The notes under the pieces: generated by a model
The model's input: only the letters and a program-made list of their open reading frames with translations
Told to the model about the DNA's origin: nothing
Databases searched by the model: none
Assembly (NCBI GenBank): GCA_005889515.1
Contig: VBHE01000268.1
Span: 7,642-19,727 of the forward strand
Source: Chloroflexota bacterium
GTDB lineage: Bacteria > Chloroflexota > Dormibacteria > Aeolococcales > Aeolococcaceae
DNA length: 12,086 nucleotides
Reading direction: 5' to 3'
Shown here: one piece after another, positions 1-6,038 of the stretch
Numbering within the stretch: position 1 is the stretch's first letter
Layout: every line of letters starts with the position of its first letter
Program-made: the position numbers and the translations under genes

Positions 1-2
1 TC

Positions 3-143
3 GAGGTCGCCTACGACGACCACGGCGCCCCCTGGATCCGGCTCCTCCGGGGGCCGGCCCCGGCGGTGTCGATCAGTCACGAGGGCGACCTCGTGGTCGC
101 CGTCGCCGTCGCCGGGTCCCCCGACCCGCTCGACCGGCCGCCG
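3..143 (+). CDS. acpS: Holo-ACP synthase (AcpS-like) C-terminal end, partial
   Basis: The frame is open from base 3 and enters from outside the window. The visible residues match the last part of AcpS, the enzyme that moves 4'-phosphopantetheine from CoA to acyl carrier protein. An E-V-x-x-D-x-x-G-x-P stretch is followed by the V-S-I-S-H-E motif and an alternating hydrophobic strand ending VAVAVAG. No stop separates it from the nnrD sequence that follows, so it is either a natural AcpS-NnrD fusion or the product of a deletion that removed the acpS stop and any epimerase domain. The spacer between the G-x-P segment and V-S-I-S-H is about a dozen residues shorter than I expect, so it may be another lesion. 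An acpS-nnrD-alr order is common in high-GC bacteria and supports the call. The identification rests on about 40 residues and is moderate. Confidence 0.5.
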
Positions 144-987
144 GTGCTCCCGCCGCACCCCGACCTGCGGCTGCCCCCCCGCTCCCCGGACGCGAACAAG
201 GGCGACTTCGGCACCGTCGCGGTGCTCGCCGGCGCCCACGGGTTCAGCGGCGCCGCCTACCTGGCGGGGATGGGTGCGGCCCGGGGCGGCGCCGGCCGGA
301 TCCGCCTCTGCGTCCCGCTGAGCCTCTTCCCGATCGTGGCGGTGAAGTGCACCGAGGTGATGGCCAACGGCCTCCCCGACGGCGGCGCCGGGACCGTGGG
401 CGAGGACTCGGTGGCTGCTCTCGAGCGCGACCACCTCCCCGTCTCCGACGTGCTCGTCGCCGGTCCTGGGCTGGGCCAGGCGCCGCGGACCCTCGGGGCG
501 GTCGCCGCGCTCCTCGAGCGGCTGCCGGGTCGACTGGCGGCAGTCGGGCCAGCCGGTGGTCCTCACCCCCCACCCCGCGGAGATGGCGCGGCTGACCGGG
601 ACCTCGGTCCGCGAGGTCCAGGCCGAGCGCATCGGCGTCGCCCTGCGCTACGCCGCCGAGAACGGCGTGGTGCTCGTGCTGAAGGGGGCCGAGACGGTGA
701 TCGCCGGTCCCGACGGGCGGCTCGCCGTGGACGGCCACCGGGTCGTCGCCCTCGCCACCGCGGGCACCGGCGACGTCCTCGCCGGGCTCATCGGGGCGAT
801 GCTCGCCGGGGGGCTCGAGCCTTTCGACGCCGCCCTCGCCGGGGTGGTGATCCACGCGGAGGCCGGGGCCGCGGTCGAGGCCGAGCGAGGTCGGGCGGGG
901 GCGCTCGCCGGCGACGTGCTCGAGGCCCTTCCCGCCGCCCAGGAACGGCTGCGCCGGACGCTCGCCGCCGCGGGGACGACGCCGTGA
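144..987 (+). pseudogene. nnrD: ADP/ATP-dependent NAD(P)H-hydrate dehydratase, frameshifted
   Basis: This YjeF C-terminal/ribokinase-like enzyme dehydrates S-NAD(P)HX back to NAD(P)H, a cytosolic metabolite-repair reaction. The first part shows ANKGDFGTVAVLAG, GAGRIRLCVP and DVLVAGPGLG. The second part shows VVLTPHPAEMARL, VLKGAETVIAGPDG and TAGTGDVLAGLIGAML, the last with the expected catalytic Asp. These lie in different frames (0 before about base 530, +1 after). The V-L-D-A-D-x-L-N-x-L strand that should lie between them is absent, so about 44-50 bases appear lost (length 2 modulo 3). Codon use is normal on both sides and no other lesion is seen. GTG at 144 is a possible start for a separate protein, but the frame is open from upstream. 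The stop overlaps the alr start as GTGA. The NnrE epimerase domain is not visible. The identity is firm; whether the gene is truly broken depends on the reads. Confidence 0.85.
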
Positions 988-2120
988 TCGCCGACCGCTT
1001 CGACCTCTGCGGCGACCTCGCCGCCTGGCCGAACCCGATCGAGGGACGGCCGGTGAAGTGGGCGGAGATCGATGCCGGCGCGCTCGCCGCCAACGCCGGC
1101 GCCATCGCGATGGTCAAGGCGAACGGCTACGGGCATGGCGCCGTCCTCGCCGCCCGCTGCATGGTGGCCGGCGGGGCGCGCTGGCTGGGGGTGTCGTCCC
1201 CCGAGGAGGCGGTGCAGCTGCGCGACGCCGGCATCGAGGCGCCGATGCTCATCGTGGGGTGGAGCCCGCCGTCCGCCCACCGCGCGCTCATCGCCGCATC
1301 GGTGGACATCACGGTGTACGACCTCGCCGAGGTCGAGACCCTGAGCGTCCGCGCCCGCGCCGCCGGCCGGCCCGCGCGCGTCCACCTCAAGGTCGACAGC
1401 GGCATGAGCCGGCTGGGAGCCCCGCTCGACCAGGTGCACGCCATCCTCCGTGCCATCCGCGACGCCGGACCCCACCTCCGCCTCGCCGGGGTCTTCACCC
1501 ACTTCGCCGACGCCGACGCCGAGGACCCCGCCTTCACCCGGTACCAGCACGAGCGCTTCCTCCCAGTCGTCGACGCGGCGGGCGACGTCGACCCCGACGT
1601 GCTCGTCCACTGCGCGAACAGCGCCGCCGCGCTGCGCTTCCCCGAGATGCGCCACGACCTGGTCCGGCCGGGCATCGCCCTCTACGGCTACGCGCCGCCG
1701 GAGAGCGCGGGGGTGGTGCCACTGCGCCCGGCGCTCACCTTCGCCGCCTGCGTCACCCAGGTGAAGACCGTCCGCGCCGGCGACACCGTGGGCTACGGCC
1801 GGACCTGGACCGCCGAGCGGGACACCCGGCTGGCGACGGTCGCCGCGGGCTACGCCGACGGCGTCCACCGCACCCAGTCGAACCGCGGCCACGTCCTCAT
1901 CGGGGGTGTGCGCTGCCCGATCGTCGGCAGGGTGAGCATGGACATGATCAGCGTCGACGTCTCCGCCGTCGACGGGATCGGCCCCGGGGACGAGGCGATC
2001 GTCATCGGCGGGCGCGACACCGTCCACCTCGGCGCCGACGAGGTGGGGGAGGCCGGCGGGACGGTCGCCTACGAGGTGCTCTGCGCGGTCTCCGCCCGGG
2101 TCCCCCGGATCCTCGTGTGA
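984..2120 (+). CDS. alr: Alanine racemase with an 11-residue gap before the PLP lysine
   Basis: Alr is a PLP-dependent fold-III enzyme that interconverts L- and D-alanine for peptidoglycan. The GTG start at 984 overlaps the nnrD stop as GTGA and gives 378 residues. The PLP lysine is K45 in M-V-K-A-N-G-Y-G-H-G, and the catalytic tyrosine is Y271 in V-G-Y-G-R. Their spacing of 226 equals K39-Y265 of the Geobacillus enzyme. HLKVDSGMSRLG, GVFTHFADAD, the HCANSAA segment, RPGIALYGYAP and GRVSMDM are all present. The N-terminal part is odd. WAEID to the lysine spans 19 residues where about 30 are usual, so the end of helix 1 and the start of strand 1 appear removed in frame (33 bases) near 1095-1115. 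This would probably damage the barrel. The gene is followed by a pseudo-histidine kinase through another GTGA overlap. The identity is certain; activity is doubtful if the gap is real. Confidence 0.93.
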   Translation: MIADRFDLCGDLAAWPNPIEGRPVKWAEIDAGALAANAGAIAMVKANGYGHGAVLAARCMVAGGARWLGVSSPEEAVQLRDAGIEAPMLIVGWSPPSAHRALIAASVDITVYDLAEVETLSVRARAAGRPARVHLKVDSGMSRLGAPLDQVHAILRAIRDAGPHLRLAGVFTHFADADAEDPAFTRYQHERFLPVVDAAGDVDPDVLVHCANSAAALRFPEMRHDLVRPGIALYGYAPPESAGVVPLRPALTFAACVTQVKTVRAGDTVGYGRTWTAERDTRLATVAAGYADGVHRTQSNRGHVLIGGVRCPIVGRVSMDMISVDVSAVDGIGPGDEAIVIGGRDTVHLGADEVGEAGGTVAYEVLCAVSARVPRILV

Positions 2121-3160
2121 GCGGCCCGGGGCCGCCCCTCGAGACCGCCGCGCCGACCTCCGCCGAGGCCGCCTCACGCGACAGCAGCCTGGTCACCGGC
2201 ACCGGTGCGATCAGCGTGTCCTACTGGCCGGACGAGATCGCCGAGCCGCCCCAGCCGGGGAGGTCGGGAGGCTCGCCCGCGCCCTACCTCGCCTGGCTCA
2301 CCGGCGCCGCCGAGGTGCTGCGCCGCCGCGTCGAGGTCAACGCCGCCGAGCTCGAACGACTCGCCGCCGAATGGGCCCACGTCGTCCACAACCCCGGCCG
2401 GCTGCGCTCCGAGGAGATCTCCGCGGTCGCCGAGAGCCAGGCGCAGCTCCGCGAGACCATCGCCGCCGACCGCGCCCTCCACCAGCTCATCGAGGTGCAG
2501 CGCCGGGAGGTCGCCGGCTGGGCCGAGACGCTCGCCGGTCCGCACACCGACCCGGCGCTCCTCGGTCACCTGCTCGACGACATCGCCGCCGAGCGCGTCC
2601 GGGCGACGGAGGCGATGCTCGAGCTCGCCGGGGAGGCGATCACCGGGGCGGTGCTCGATCTCGAGGTGGTCCGCCGCGAGTCGATGCGCGACGCCACTCG
2701 CGCCGTACCGGGACTCGAGGAGCTGCGCGCACGCCTCGCCGGCGCCGCCCAGGCGCTGCGCGCCCGCTCCCAGGCGGTCCGGTCCGGGCCCCGCCCGGGC
2801 GACAGCCTGCCGGAGGCGATGCGCCGCTGCCTCGCCGCCCACGCCGCCCGGGTCGACGCCGAGCTGAGCTGGACCGGCCCGGAGGCGGTCGACGAGCGCT
2901 CCGCGGCCGCCCTCCCCTGGGTGGTCGACGAGTGCCTCGGGCATCTCGCCGCCGCGGGGGCCGCCCGCGCGGAGATCGCCGTCCGCGTCGACGACGCGGC
3001 GAACCCGACCCTGCGCGTCACCACCGCCGGGCCGGCGCTGCTCCCCGCCAAGGACGCCTCCTGGCTGATCCGCTCCCGGGCCCGGGCGTCGCTCGCGGGT
3101 GGCAGCCTCCTCTGCGGCCGGGCCGGTGACGGCTCCTTCGTCGAGGTGCGCTTCGGCTGA
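2117..3160 (+). CDS. DegS-like pseudo-histidine kinase, cytosolic coiled-coil protein
   Basis: This 347-residue protein starts at GTG 2117, overlapping the alr stop as GTGA. I see no signal peptide and no membrane helix. Residues about 40-230 are charged, helical and coiled-coil-like. A segment near 158-185 resembles the dimerisation helix of DegS/NarX-type kinases (E-R-x-R-A at its start, A-I-T-G-A-V-L-D-L-E-V after it), but the usual L-H-D-G-x-x-Q box reads M-L-E-L-A-G-E, with Leu168 where the phosphate-accepting His belongs. The C-terminal part resembles a HATPase domain: a degenerate N-box at WVVDECLGHLAAAGA (about 268-282, no Asn), then ASLAGGSL and a final FVEVRF strand. The Gly-rich ATP lid is not recognisable. 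I infer a sensor-kinase-derived protein that lacks kinase activity. Its partner and role are unknown. No response regulator lies beside it. Confidence 0.62.
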   Translation: MSGPGPPLETAAPTSAEAASRDSSLVTGTGAISVSYWPDEIAEPPQPGRSGGSPAPYLAWLTGAAEVLRRRVEVNAAELERLAAEWAHVVHNPGRLRSEEISAVAESQAQLRETIAADRALHQLIEVQRREVAGWAETLAGPHTDPALLGHLLDDIAAERVRATEAMLELAGEAITGAVLDLEVVRRESMRDATRAVPGLEELRARLAGAAQALRARSQAVRSGPRPGDSLPEAMRRCLAAHAARVDAELSWTGPEAVDERSAAALPWVVDECLGHLAAAGAARAEIAVRVDDAANPTLRVTTAGPALLPAKDASWLIRSRARASLAGGSLLCGRAGDGSFVEVRFG

Positions 3161-3179
3161 GCGGCGGGGCTACCGCCGC
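3161..3179. terminator. GC-rich hairpin between convergent genes
   Basis: A perfect 7-bp stem (GCGGCGG with CCGCCGC) encloses a 5-base loop, GGCTA. It sits directly after the stop of the pseudo-kinase gene and overlaps the TAG of the convergent aarF remnant. Its position suggests a bidirectional terminator or mRNA 3'-end stabiliser. There is no T-tract on either strand, so classical intrinsic termination is uncertain. Confidence 0.45.
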
Positions 3180-3803
3180 CGGCGATGGTCCAGCCACAGC
3201 GCCGCCGCGGCGATCCCGAGCAGGGTGCGGCGCATCGCCCGCGCCCGGGCGTCCTCTCGGGCCTCGTGCACCGCGTGGCCGTCGTCGCGCACCCGGATCA
3301 CGTACTGGCCGTTGACGATCGAGCTCGCCAGGTAGCGGACCTGGTCGGGGACGGCGTGGCCGGCGGCGAACGCCTCGCTCGCGAGGCGCATGAGCTCGGC
3401 GCCCTCGAGCTGGCGCTTCGCCTGGTCGCGGAGGATGGTACCCATCGAGTCGCGGAAGACCTCTCGCTCCTCGGCGGTGAAGTCAGTCGCCGCCCAGGTT
3501 CGCGCAGAGGACGGGCTCGAACTCGGAGAAGGGCCGGACCTCCACCTGCTCGTGCAGATCCTGGAGCGCCTCGATCATCGCCGGCGACACGATGTCCGGC
3601 CGGGTTGAGAGCACCTGCCCCACCTTGACATAAAGCGGGCCCAGCCGCTCCAGCGCGCTGCTGAGGGCCTGCGCGCGGCCGCGCTCGAGCTCCTCGGGGT
3701 CGAGCGAGCCGTTGCGCCCCCGCCGCCAGCGCGCCCGCGCCTCGCCGGCGAGGAGCTCGCCGAGCACCCCGGCGACCTGCTGCACCCGGTGGCGCTTCCG
3801 CAC
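3170..3803 (-). pseudogene. AarF/ABC1/UbiB kinase-like gene lacking its catalytic core
   Basis: UbiB/AarF proteins are atypical membrane-associated kinase-like ATPases linked to quinone and lipid metabolism. The N-terminal piece (GTG at 3803, 106 residues to TGA at 3483) holds the family signature LGPLYVKVGQVLSTRPDIVS followed by EALQDLHEQVEVRPF. The C-terminal piece continues in another frame from about 3484 (DFTAEEREVFRDSMG) to TAG at 3170. It has the helical tail, a VNGQYVIRVRDDG strand and one hydrophobic helix (LLGIAAAALWL), as AarF tails do. The whole kinase core, including the Ala-rich ATP loop, its lysine and the D-x-x-x-G segments, is missing. That is roughly 250-350 residues, and the lost length is 2 modulo 3. 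Neither half contains other stops. The gene is convergent with the upstream operon and divergent from the oxygenase gene. Family assignment is firm for the N-terminal half and fair for the tail. Confidence 0.78.
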
Positions 3804-3818
3804 CGTCCCCCGGTTCGT

Positions 3819-3847
3819 TTGACCCGTTACTTTCGTCGTTGTAGTGT
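3819..3847 (+). promoter_or_regulatory. Sigma-70-type promoter of the carotenoid oxygenase gene, probably leaderless
   Basis: TTGACC (3819-3824) and TAGTGT (3842-3847) are separated by exactly 17 bases, in an island clearly more AT-rich than its surroundings. The oxygenase ATG at 3854 lies 7 bases after the -10 box, where transcription should start. No Shine-Dalgarno can therefore be on the mRNA. Leaderless mRNAs are common in high-GC Gram-positive lineages. Confidence 0.6.
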
Positions 3848-3853
3848 GGCCCG

Positions 3854-4246
3854 ATGCCCGTCAACCCCTATCTCGAGGGACGGTATGCGCCGGTCGCCGA
3901 CGAGCTGACCGTCGACACCCTCGAGGTGGTGGGGACGCTCCCCGAGGAGCTCGACGGGGTCTACGTGCGCAACGGACCCAACCCGCGCTTCGCGCCGCCG
4001 GGCCGCTACCACTGGTTCGACGGCGACGGCATGCTCCACTTCGGCGACCACCTGCTCGCGCTCTGGTACCTCACCGGCGCGCCCTATGCCGTCGACCCCG
4101 TCTCGCTCTCGACCCTCGGGGTCGAGGACTTCGACGGCACGCTGCGCTGCGACATGTCGGCGCACGCGAAGGTGCTCCTCCCCGCCCGCGTCCCCATCGG
4201 CTTCCACGCCTGCTGGATGCCCGGCGCCGCAGTTTCCGACAACTGA
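3854..4246 (+). pseudogene. Carotenoid oxygenase (RPE65/CCD family) with two internal deletions
   Basis: Carotenoid cleavage oxygenases are non-haem Fe(II) seven-bladed beta-propellers, usually 450-500 residues, that cleave polyene double bonds. This frame is only 130 residues but carries three family segments. They are NPYLEGRYAPV...VYVRNGPNPRF...WFDGDGMLH (1-62), then HLLALWYLTGAPYAVDPVSL to the iron-ligand segment DMSAHAKV (H104), then the C-terminal iron-ligand segment VPIGFHACWM (H118). The sequences between residues about 62/66 and 107/108 are missing. These would be roughly 70-80 residues and more than 200 residues, and would include the second and third iron histidines. Both junctions are in frame. 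As written it cannot form a propeller. The ATG at 3854 lies just downstream of a promoter. The gene is followed after 24 bases by the HxlR regulator. The family is certain; the specific substrate is not. Confidence 0.85.
4230..4245. promoter_or_regulatory. Short inverted repeat before the HxlR-type regulator
   Basis: CAGTT and AACTG form perfect 5-bp arms around a 6-base spacer, in a locally AT-richer patch at the end of the oxygenase remnant. It lies 25 bases before the regulator's GTG start. HxlR-family regulators bind inverted repeats near their own genes, so this is a candidate autoregulatory operator. Arms this short could arise by chance. Confidence 0.3.
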
Positions 4247-4249
4247 AGA

Positions 4250-4279
4250 GGGCGGGGGGTGGGGGGTGCAGTGGGAGGG
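4250..4279 (+). repeat. G-tract cluster with G-quadruplex potential
   Basis: Five G-runs of 3 or more (3, 6, 6, 3 and 3 bases) occur within 30 bases of the coding strand, separated by spacers of 1, 1, 6 and 1 bases. This satisfies the usual G3+N1-7 pattern. The cluster surrounds the likely GTG start of the downstream regulator gene and replaces a clear Shine-Dalgarno, so a folded G4 in DNA or mRNA could affect its expression. Confidence 0.5.
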
Positions 4280-5233
4280 CGGCAACCCGCCGCAGGCGGC
4301 ACCGGCGAGCTCAGCTCGGTCGGGCGCGCGATGCAGCTGCTCGGCGACCGCTGGACGCTGCTCATCCTCCGCGACGCCTTCCTGCTGCGCACCCGCCGGT
4401 TCGGGGGCTGGCGGGAGTCGCTGGGGATCTCCGACCCGGTGCTCTCCCGCCGGCTGCGCGACCTCGTCGACGGCGGGGTGCTCCGCCGCGTCCTCTACAG
4501 CGCCGCCCCGGAGCGCCACGAGTACGTGCTCACCGAGGCGGGCCTCGACCTCTGGGCGTTCCTCGTCGCCATCTGGGGGTGGGAGCGCCGCTGGGTCGCG
4601 GGAACCGCCGCGGTCCGCGTCGATCTGGTCCACGACCGCTGCGGGGCGCGGACGATGCCGCTGCTCGCCTGCGGTGGGTGCGGAGCGGTGGTGGGGGCAC
4701 GCGACACCGCGGCCGAGCGCAGCCCGGGCGCGGGCCCGGAGCGCAACGCCCCGCCGCGCCTGCGCCGGCGGTCCACGCTGAGCGAGGAGCCCACCGATGC
4801 CGCGCTCCTCATGCCCGAGACGATGGCGCTGCTCGGCGACCGCTGGAGCACGGTGATGCTCGCCGCCGCGTTCCTGCGGACGCGGCGCTTCGGCGACTTC
4901 CAGCGCGACCTCGGCGTCCCCCCGACGCTGCTCTCCCAGCGGCTGCGCACCCTGGTGGCGCTCGACGTGCTCCAGCGGGTGCCGTCGGAGCAGCGCAGCG
5001 ACCACCACGAGTACCGGCTCACCGTGAAGGGGCTCGACTTCTTCCCGGTGATGGCGCTGCTCTGGCGGTGGGCGAACCGCTGGATGGCGACGCCCGCGGG
5101 GCCGCCGGTGCGCATCTCCCATCCCGCCTGCGGCGCAGCGCTCGACCCGGTGCTGCTCTGCGAACGCTGCGGCGAGGTGCTCCGCCGGCGCGACGTGCGG
5201 TTCGCCCGGCCTCAGCGCGTATCATCCGTCTGA
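4271..5233 (+). CDS. Tandem HxlR-type transcriptional regulator with two zinc-ribbon-like tails
   Basis: This is a 320-residue protein with an internal duplication. Each half has an HxlR winged-helix domain: first LLGDRWTLLILRDAF, TRRFGGW and LSRRLRDLVDGGVL (about 20-110), then LLGDRWSTVMLAAAF, TRRFGDF and LSQRLRTLVALDVL (about 187-275). Each domain is followed by the same H-x2-C-x9-C-x2-C motif: H121, C124, C134, C137 and H284, C287, C297, C300. This looks like a zinc ribbon. HxlR proteins normally act as dimers, so one chain may mimic a dimer. The inter-domain linker (about 145-175) is charged and low in complexity. GTG 4271 is chosen because it is nearest to the domain. GTG 4259 is possible, and ATG 4331 would cut into the first helix. 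The end of the gene carries the thi promoter. I infer control of the adjacent oxygenase or of itself; the ligand is unknown. Confidence 0.83.
   Translation: MGGRQPAAGGTGELSSVGRAMQLLGDRWTLLILRDAFLLRTRRFGGWRESLGISDPVLSRRLRDLVDGGVLRRVLYSAAPERHEYVLTEAGLDLWAFLVAIWGWERRWVAGTAAVRVDLVHDRCGARTMPLLACGGCGAVVGARDTAAERSPGAGPERNAPPRLRRRSTLSEEPTDAALLMPETMALLGDRWSTVMLAAAFLRTRRFGDFQRDLGVPPTLLSQRLRTLVALDVLQRVPSEQRSDHHEYRLTVKGLDFFPVMALLWRWANRWMATPAGPPVRISHPACGAALDPVLLCERCGEVLRRRDVRFARPQRVSSV
5220..5225 (+). promoter_or_regulatory. -10 box for the thi operon
   Basis: TATCAT sits inside the last codons of the regulator gene, 7 bases before base 5232, where the TPP aptamer begins. That spacing fits a transcription start at the aptamer. 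No good -35 is seen at 16-18 bases upstream, so the promoter may be weak or activator-dependent. Confidence 0.45.
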
Positions 5234-5318
5234 CCCTGGGGGAGCGGATCCGCTGAGAGGCCGCCACGTGGCGGCGACCCCGAGGACCCGGCCGGTAATG
5301 CGGCCGCGGCAACGGGAT
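5232..5318 (+). ncRNA. TPP riboswitch (THI element)
   Basis: The conserved TPP aptamer parts appear in order: GGGGGAGCG pairing across GATC to CGCTGAGAGG (P2 and the CTGAGA core, about 5239-5260), a perfect P3 stem CCGCC-acgt-GGCGG (5261-5274), CGACCC (5275-5280), then GGACCCG, GCCGGTAATGCGGCC (P4 with the AATGC core) and GCGGCAACGGGA. It precedes thiE, as expected for TPP feedback. It begins at the stop codon of the upstream regulator gene. A GGATCC palindrome in P2 (5247-5252) recurs at 5315-5320 and could offer an alternative pairing. The outer P1 pairing was not clear to me. Confidence 0.88.
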
Positions 5319-5322
5319 CCGG

Positions 5323-5346
5323 CCTGGACGGCGTCCGTTCGCCAGG
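5323..5346 (+). promoter_or_regulatory. Likely Shine-Dalgarno-sequestering hairpin of the thi leader
   Basis: CCTGG (5323-5327) can pair with CCAGG (5342-5346), and a smaller GGAC/GTCC hairpin lies inside. The 3' arm overlaps CAGGGA, the only Shine-Dalgarno-like sequence before the thiE ATG (5358). No T-tract follows, so translational control of thiE by TPP is more likely than transcription termination. Confidence 0.45.
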
Positions 5347-5357
5347 GATACGAACCA

Positions 5358-6038
5358 ATGCCCGTCGTCCCCGAGCACACCGCCGGCACCCCCGCCGCCG
5401 AGCGGCTCGCGCGCGTCCGTCTCTACGTGGTCACCGCCGCGGAGGACCCGCCCGAGCGGGTGCTGACGACGGTCCGCGCCGCCCGCGACGCCGGCGCCGA
5501 GGTGGTCCAGCTCCGCCGCAAGGGGGAGGACGCGCGGCTGACCCTGCGCCTCGCCGAGCGCTGCCGCGAGCTCGTCCCGCCGGGCGGCGGAACCCTGTTC
5601 ATCGTCAACGACCGCGTCGACATCGCCATGGCCGCGGGCGCCGACGGCGTCCACCTCGGCCAGGACGACCTGCCCCTCGCCGCGGCGCGCCGGCTCTGGC
5701 CGGCAGGCCTGGTCGGCCGGTCGACCCACTCCCTCGGCCAGGCTTTCGCCGCCCAGGCGGAGGGCGCCGACTACATCGGGGTCGGGCCGGTGTGGGCGAC
5801 CCCGACCAAGCCGGGCCGTCCCGCGGTCGGGCTCGAGCTCGTCCGCGCCGTCGCCGCCGCGAGGCTCCGCATCCCCTGGGTGGCGATCGGCGGCGTCGAC
5901 GGGACGACCGTCGACGCGGTGCTCGCCGCGGGGGCGCGCGCGGTCGCCGCCGTCCGCGCCGTGACCGCCGCCTCCGACCCCGAGGCCGCCGCCCGCGGCC
6001 TCCACGCCGCGGTGCGGGCGGCGGTGGTGGCGGCGTGA
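5358..6038 (+). CDS. thiE: Thiamin-phosphate synthase
   Basis: ThiE condenses the pyrimidine diphosphate (HMP-PP) with the thiazole phosphate to give thiamin phosphate and pyrophosphate, in the cytosol. The 226-residue TIM barrel shows YVVTA, EVVQLRRKG, FIVNDRVDIA, GVHLGQDDLP, GRSTHS, YIGVGPVWATPTKPG and WVAIGGV. These are the expected substrate-binding loops, including the N-D-R, G-Q-D-D and T-x-T-K motifs. The length is normal and no segment is missing, unlike the next two genes. ATG 5358 is chosen because an upstream in-frame start would lie inside the riboswitch. Only a weak CAGGGA lies before it. TPP feedback through the leader is expected. The stop overlaps the thiS start as GTGA, which indicates translational coupling. 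Confidence 0.94.
   Translation: MPVVPEHTAGTPAAERLARVRLYVVTAAEDPPERVLTTVRAARDAGAEVVQLRRKGEDARLTLRLAERCRELVPPGGGTLFIVNDRVDIAMAAGADGVHLGQDDLPLAAARRLWPAGLVGRSTHSLGQAFAAQAEGADYIGVGPVWATPTKPGRPAVGLELVRAVAAARLRIPWVAIGGVDGTTVDAVLAAGARAVAAVRAVTAASDPEAAARGLHAAVRAAVVAA

Noticed and set aside
66..2120. A 684-residue open frame joining nnrD and alr
   Set aside because: The middle is Arg/Gly/Pro-rich out-of-frame nnrD. The frame only continues because GC-rich DNA lacks stops; nnrD resumes in another frame and alr starts at 984.
648..2177. A long minus-strand open frame opposite alr
   Set aside because: It has no family motifs, shows the biased composition of antisense GC-rich DNA and lies opposite a clear gene. 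The same applies to the long minus frames opposite thiL, tsaB, tsaD, the HxlR regulator and the ZIP gene.
1058..3160. A 700-residue open frame
   Set aside because: Its first half is a shadow of alr with no recognisable motif. The real gene in this frame starts at GTG 2117.
3854..4246. A novel compact one-domain carotenoid oxygenase
   Set aside because: The propeller blades and two of four iron histidines are missing, and neighbouring genes show the same kind of loss, so a truncated or mis-assembled gene is far more likely.
3844..5256. A 470-residue plus-strand frame across the oxygenase and regulator genes
   Set aside because: It is Arg/Pro/Ala-rich, has no motifs and overlaps two recognised genes in other frames.
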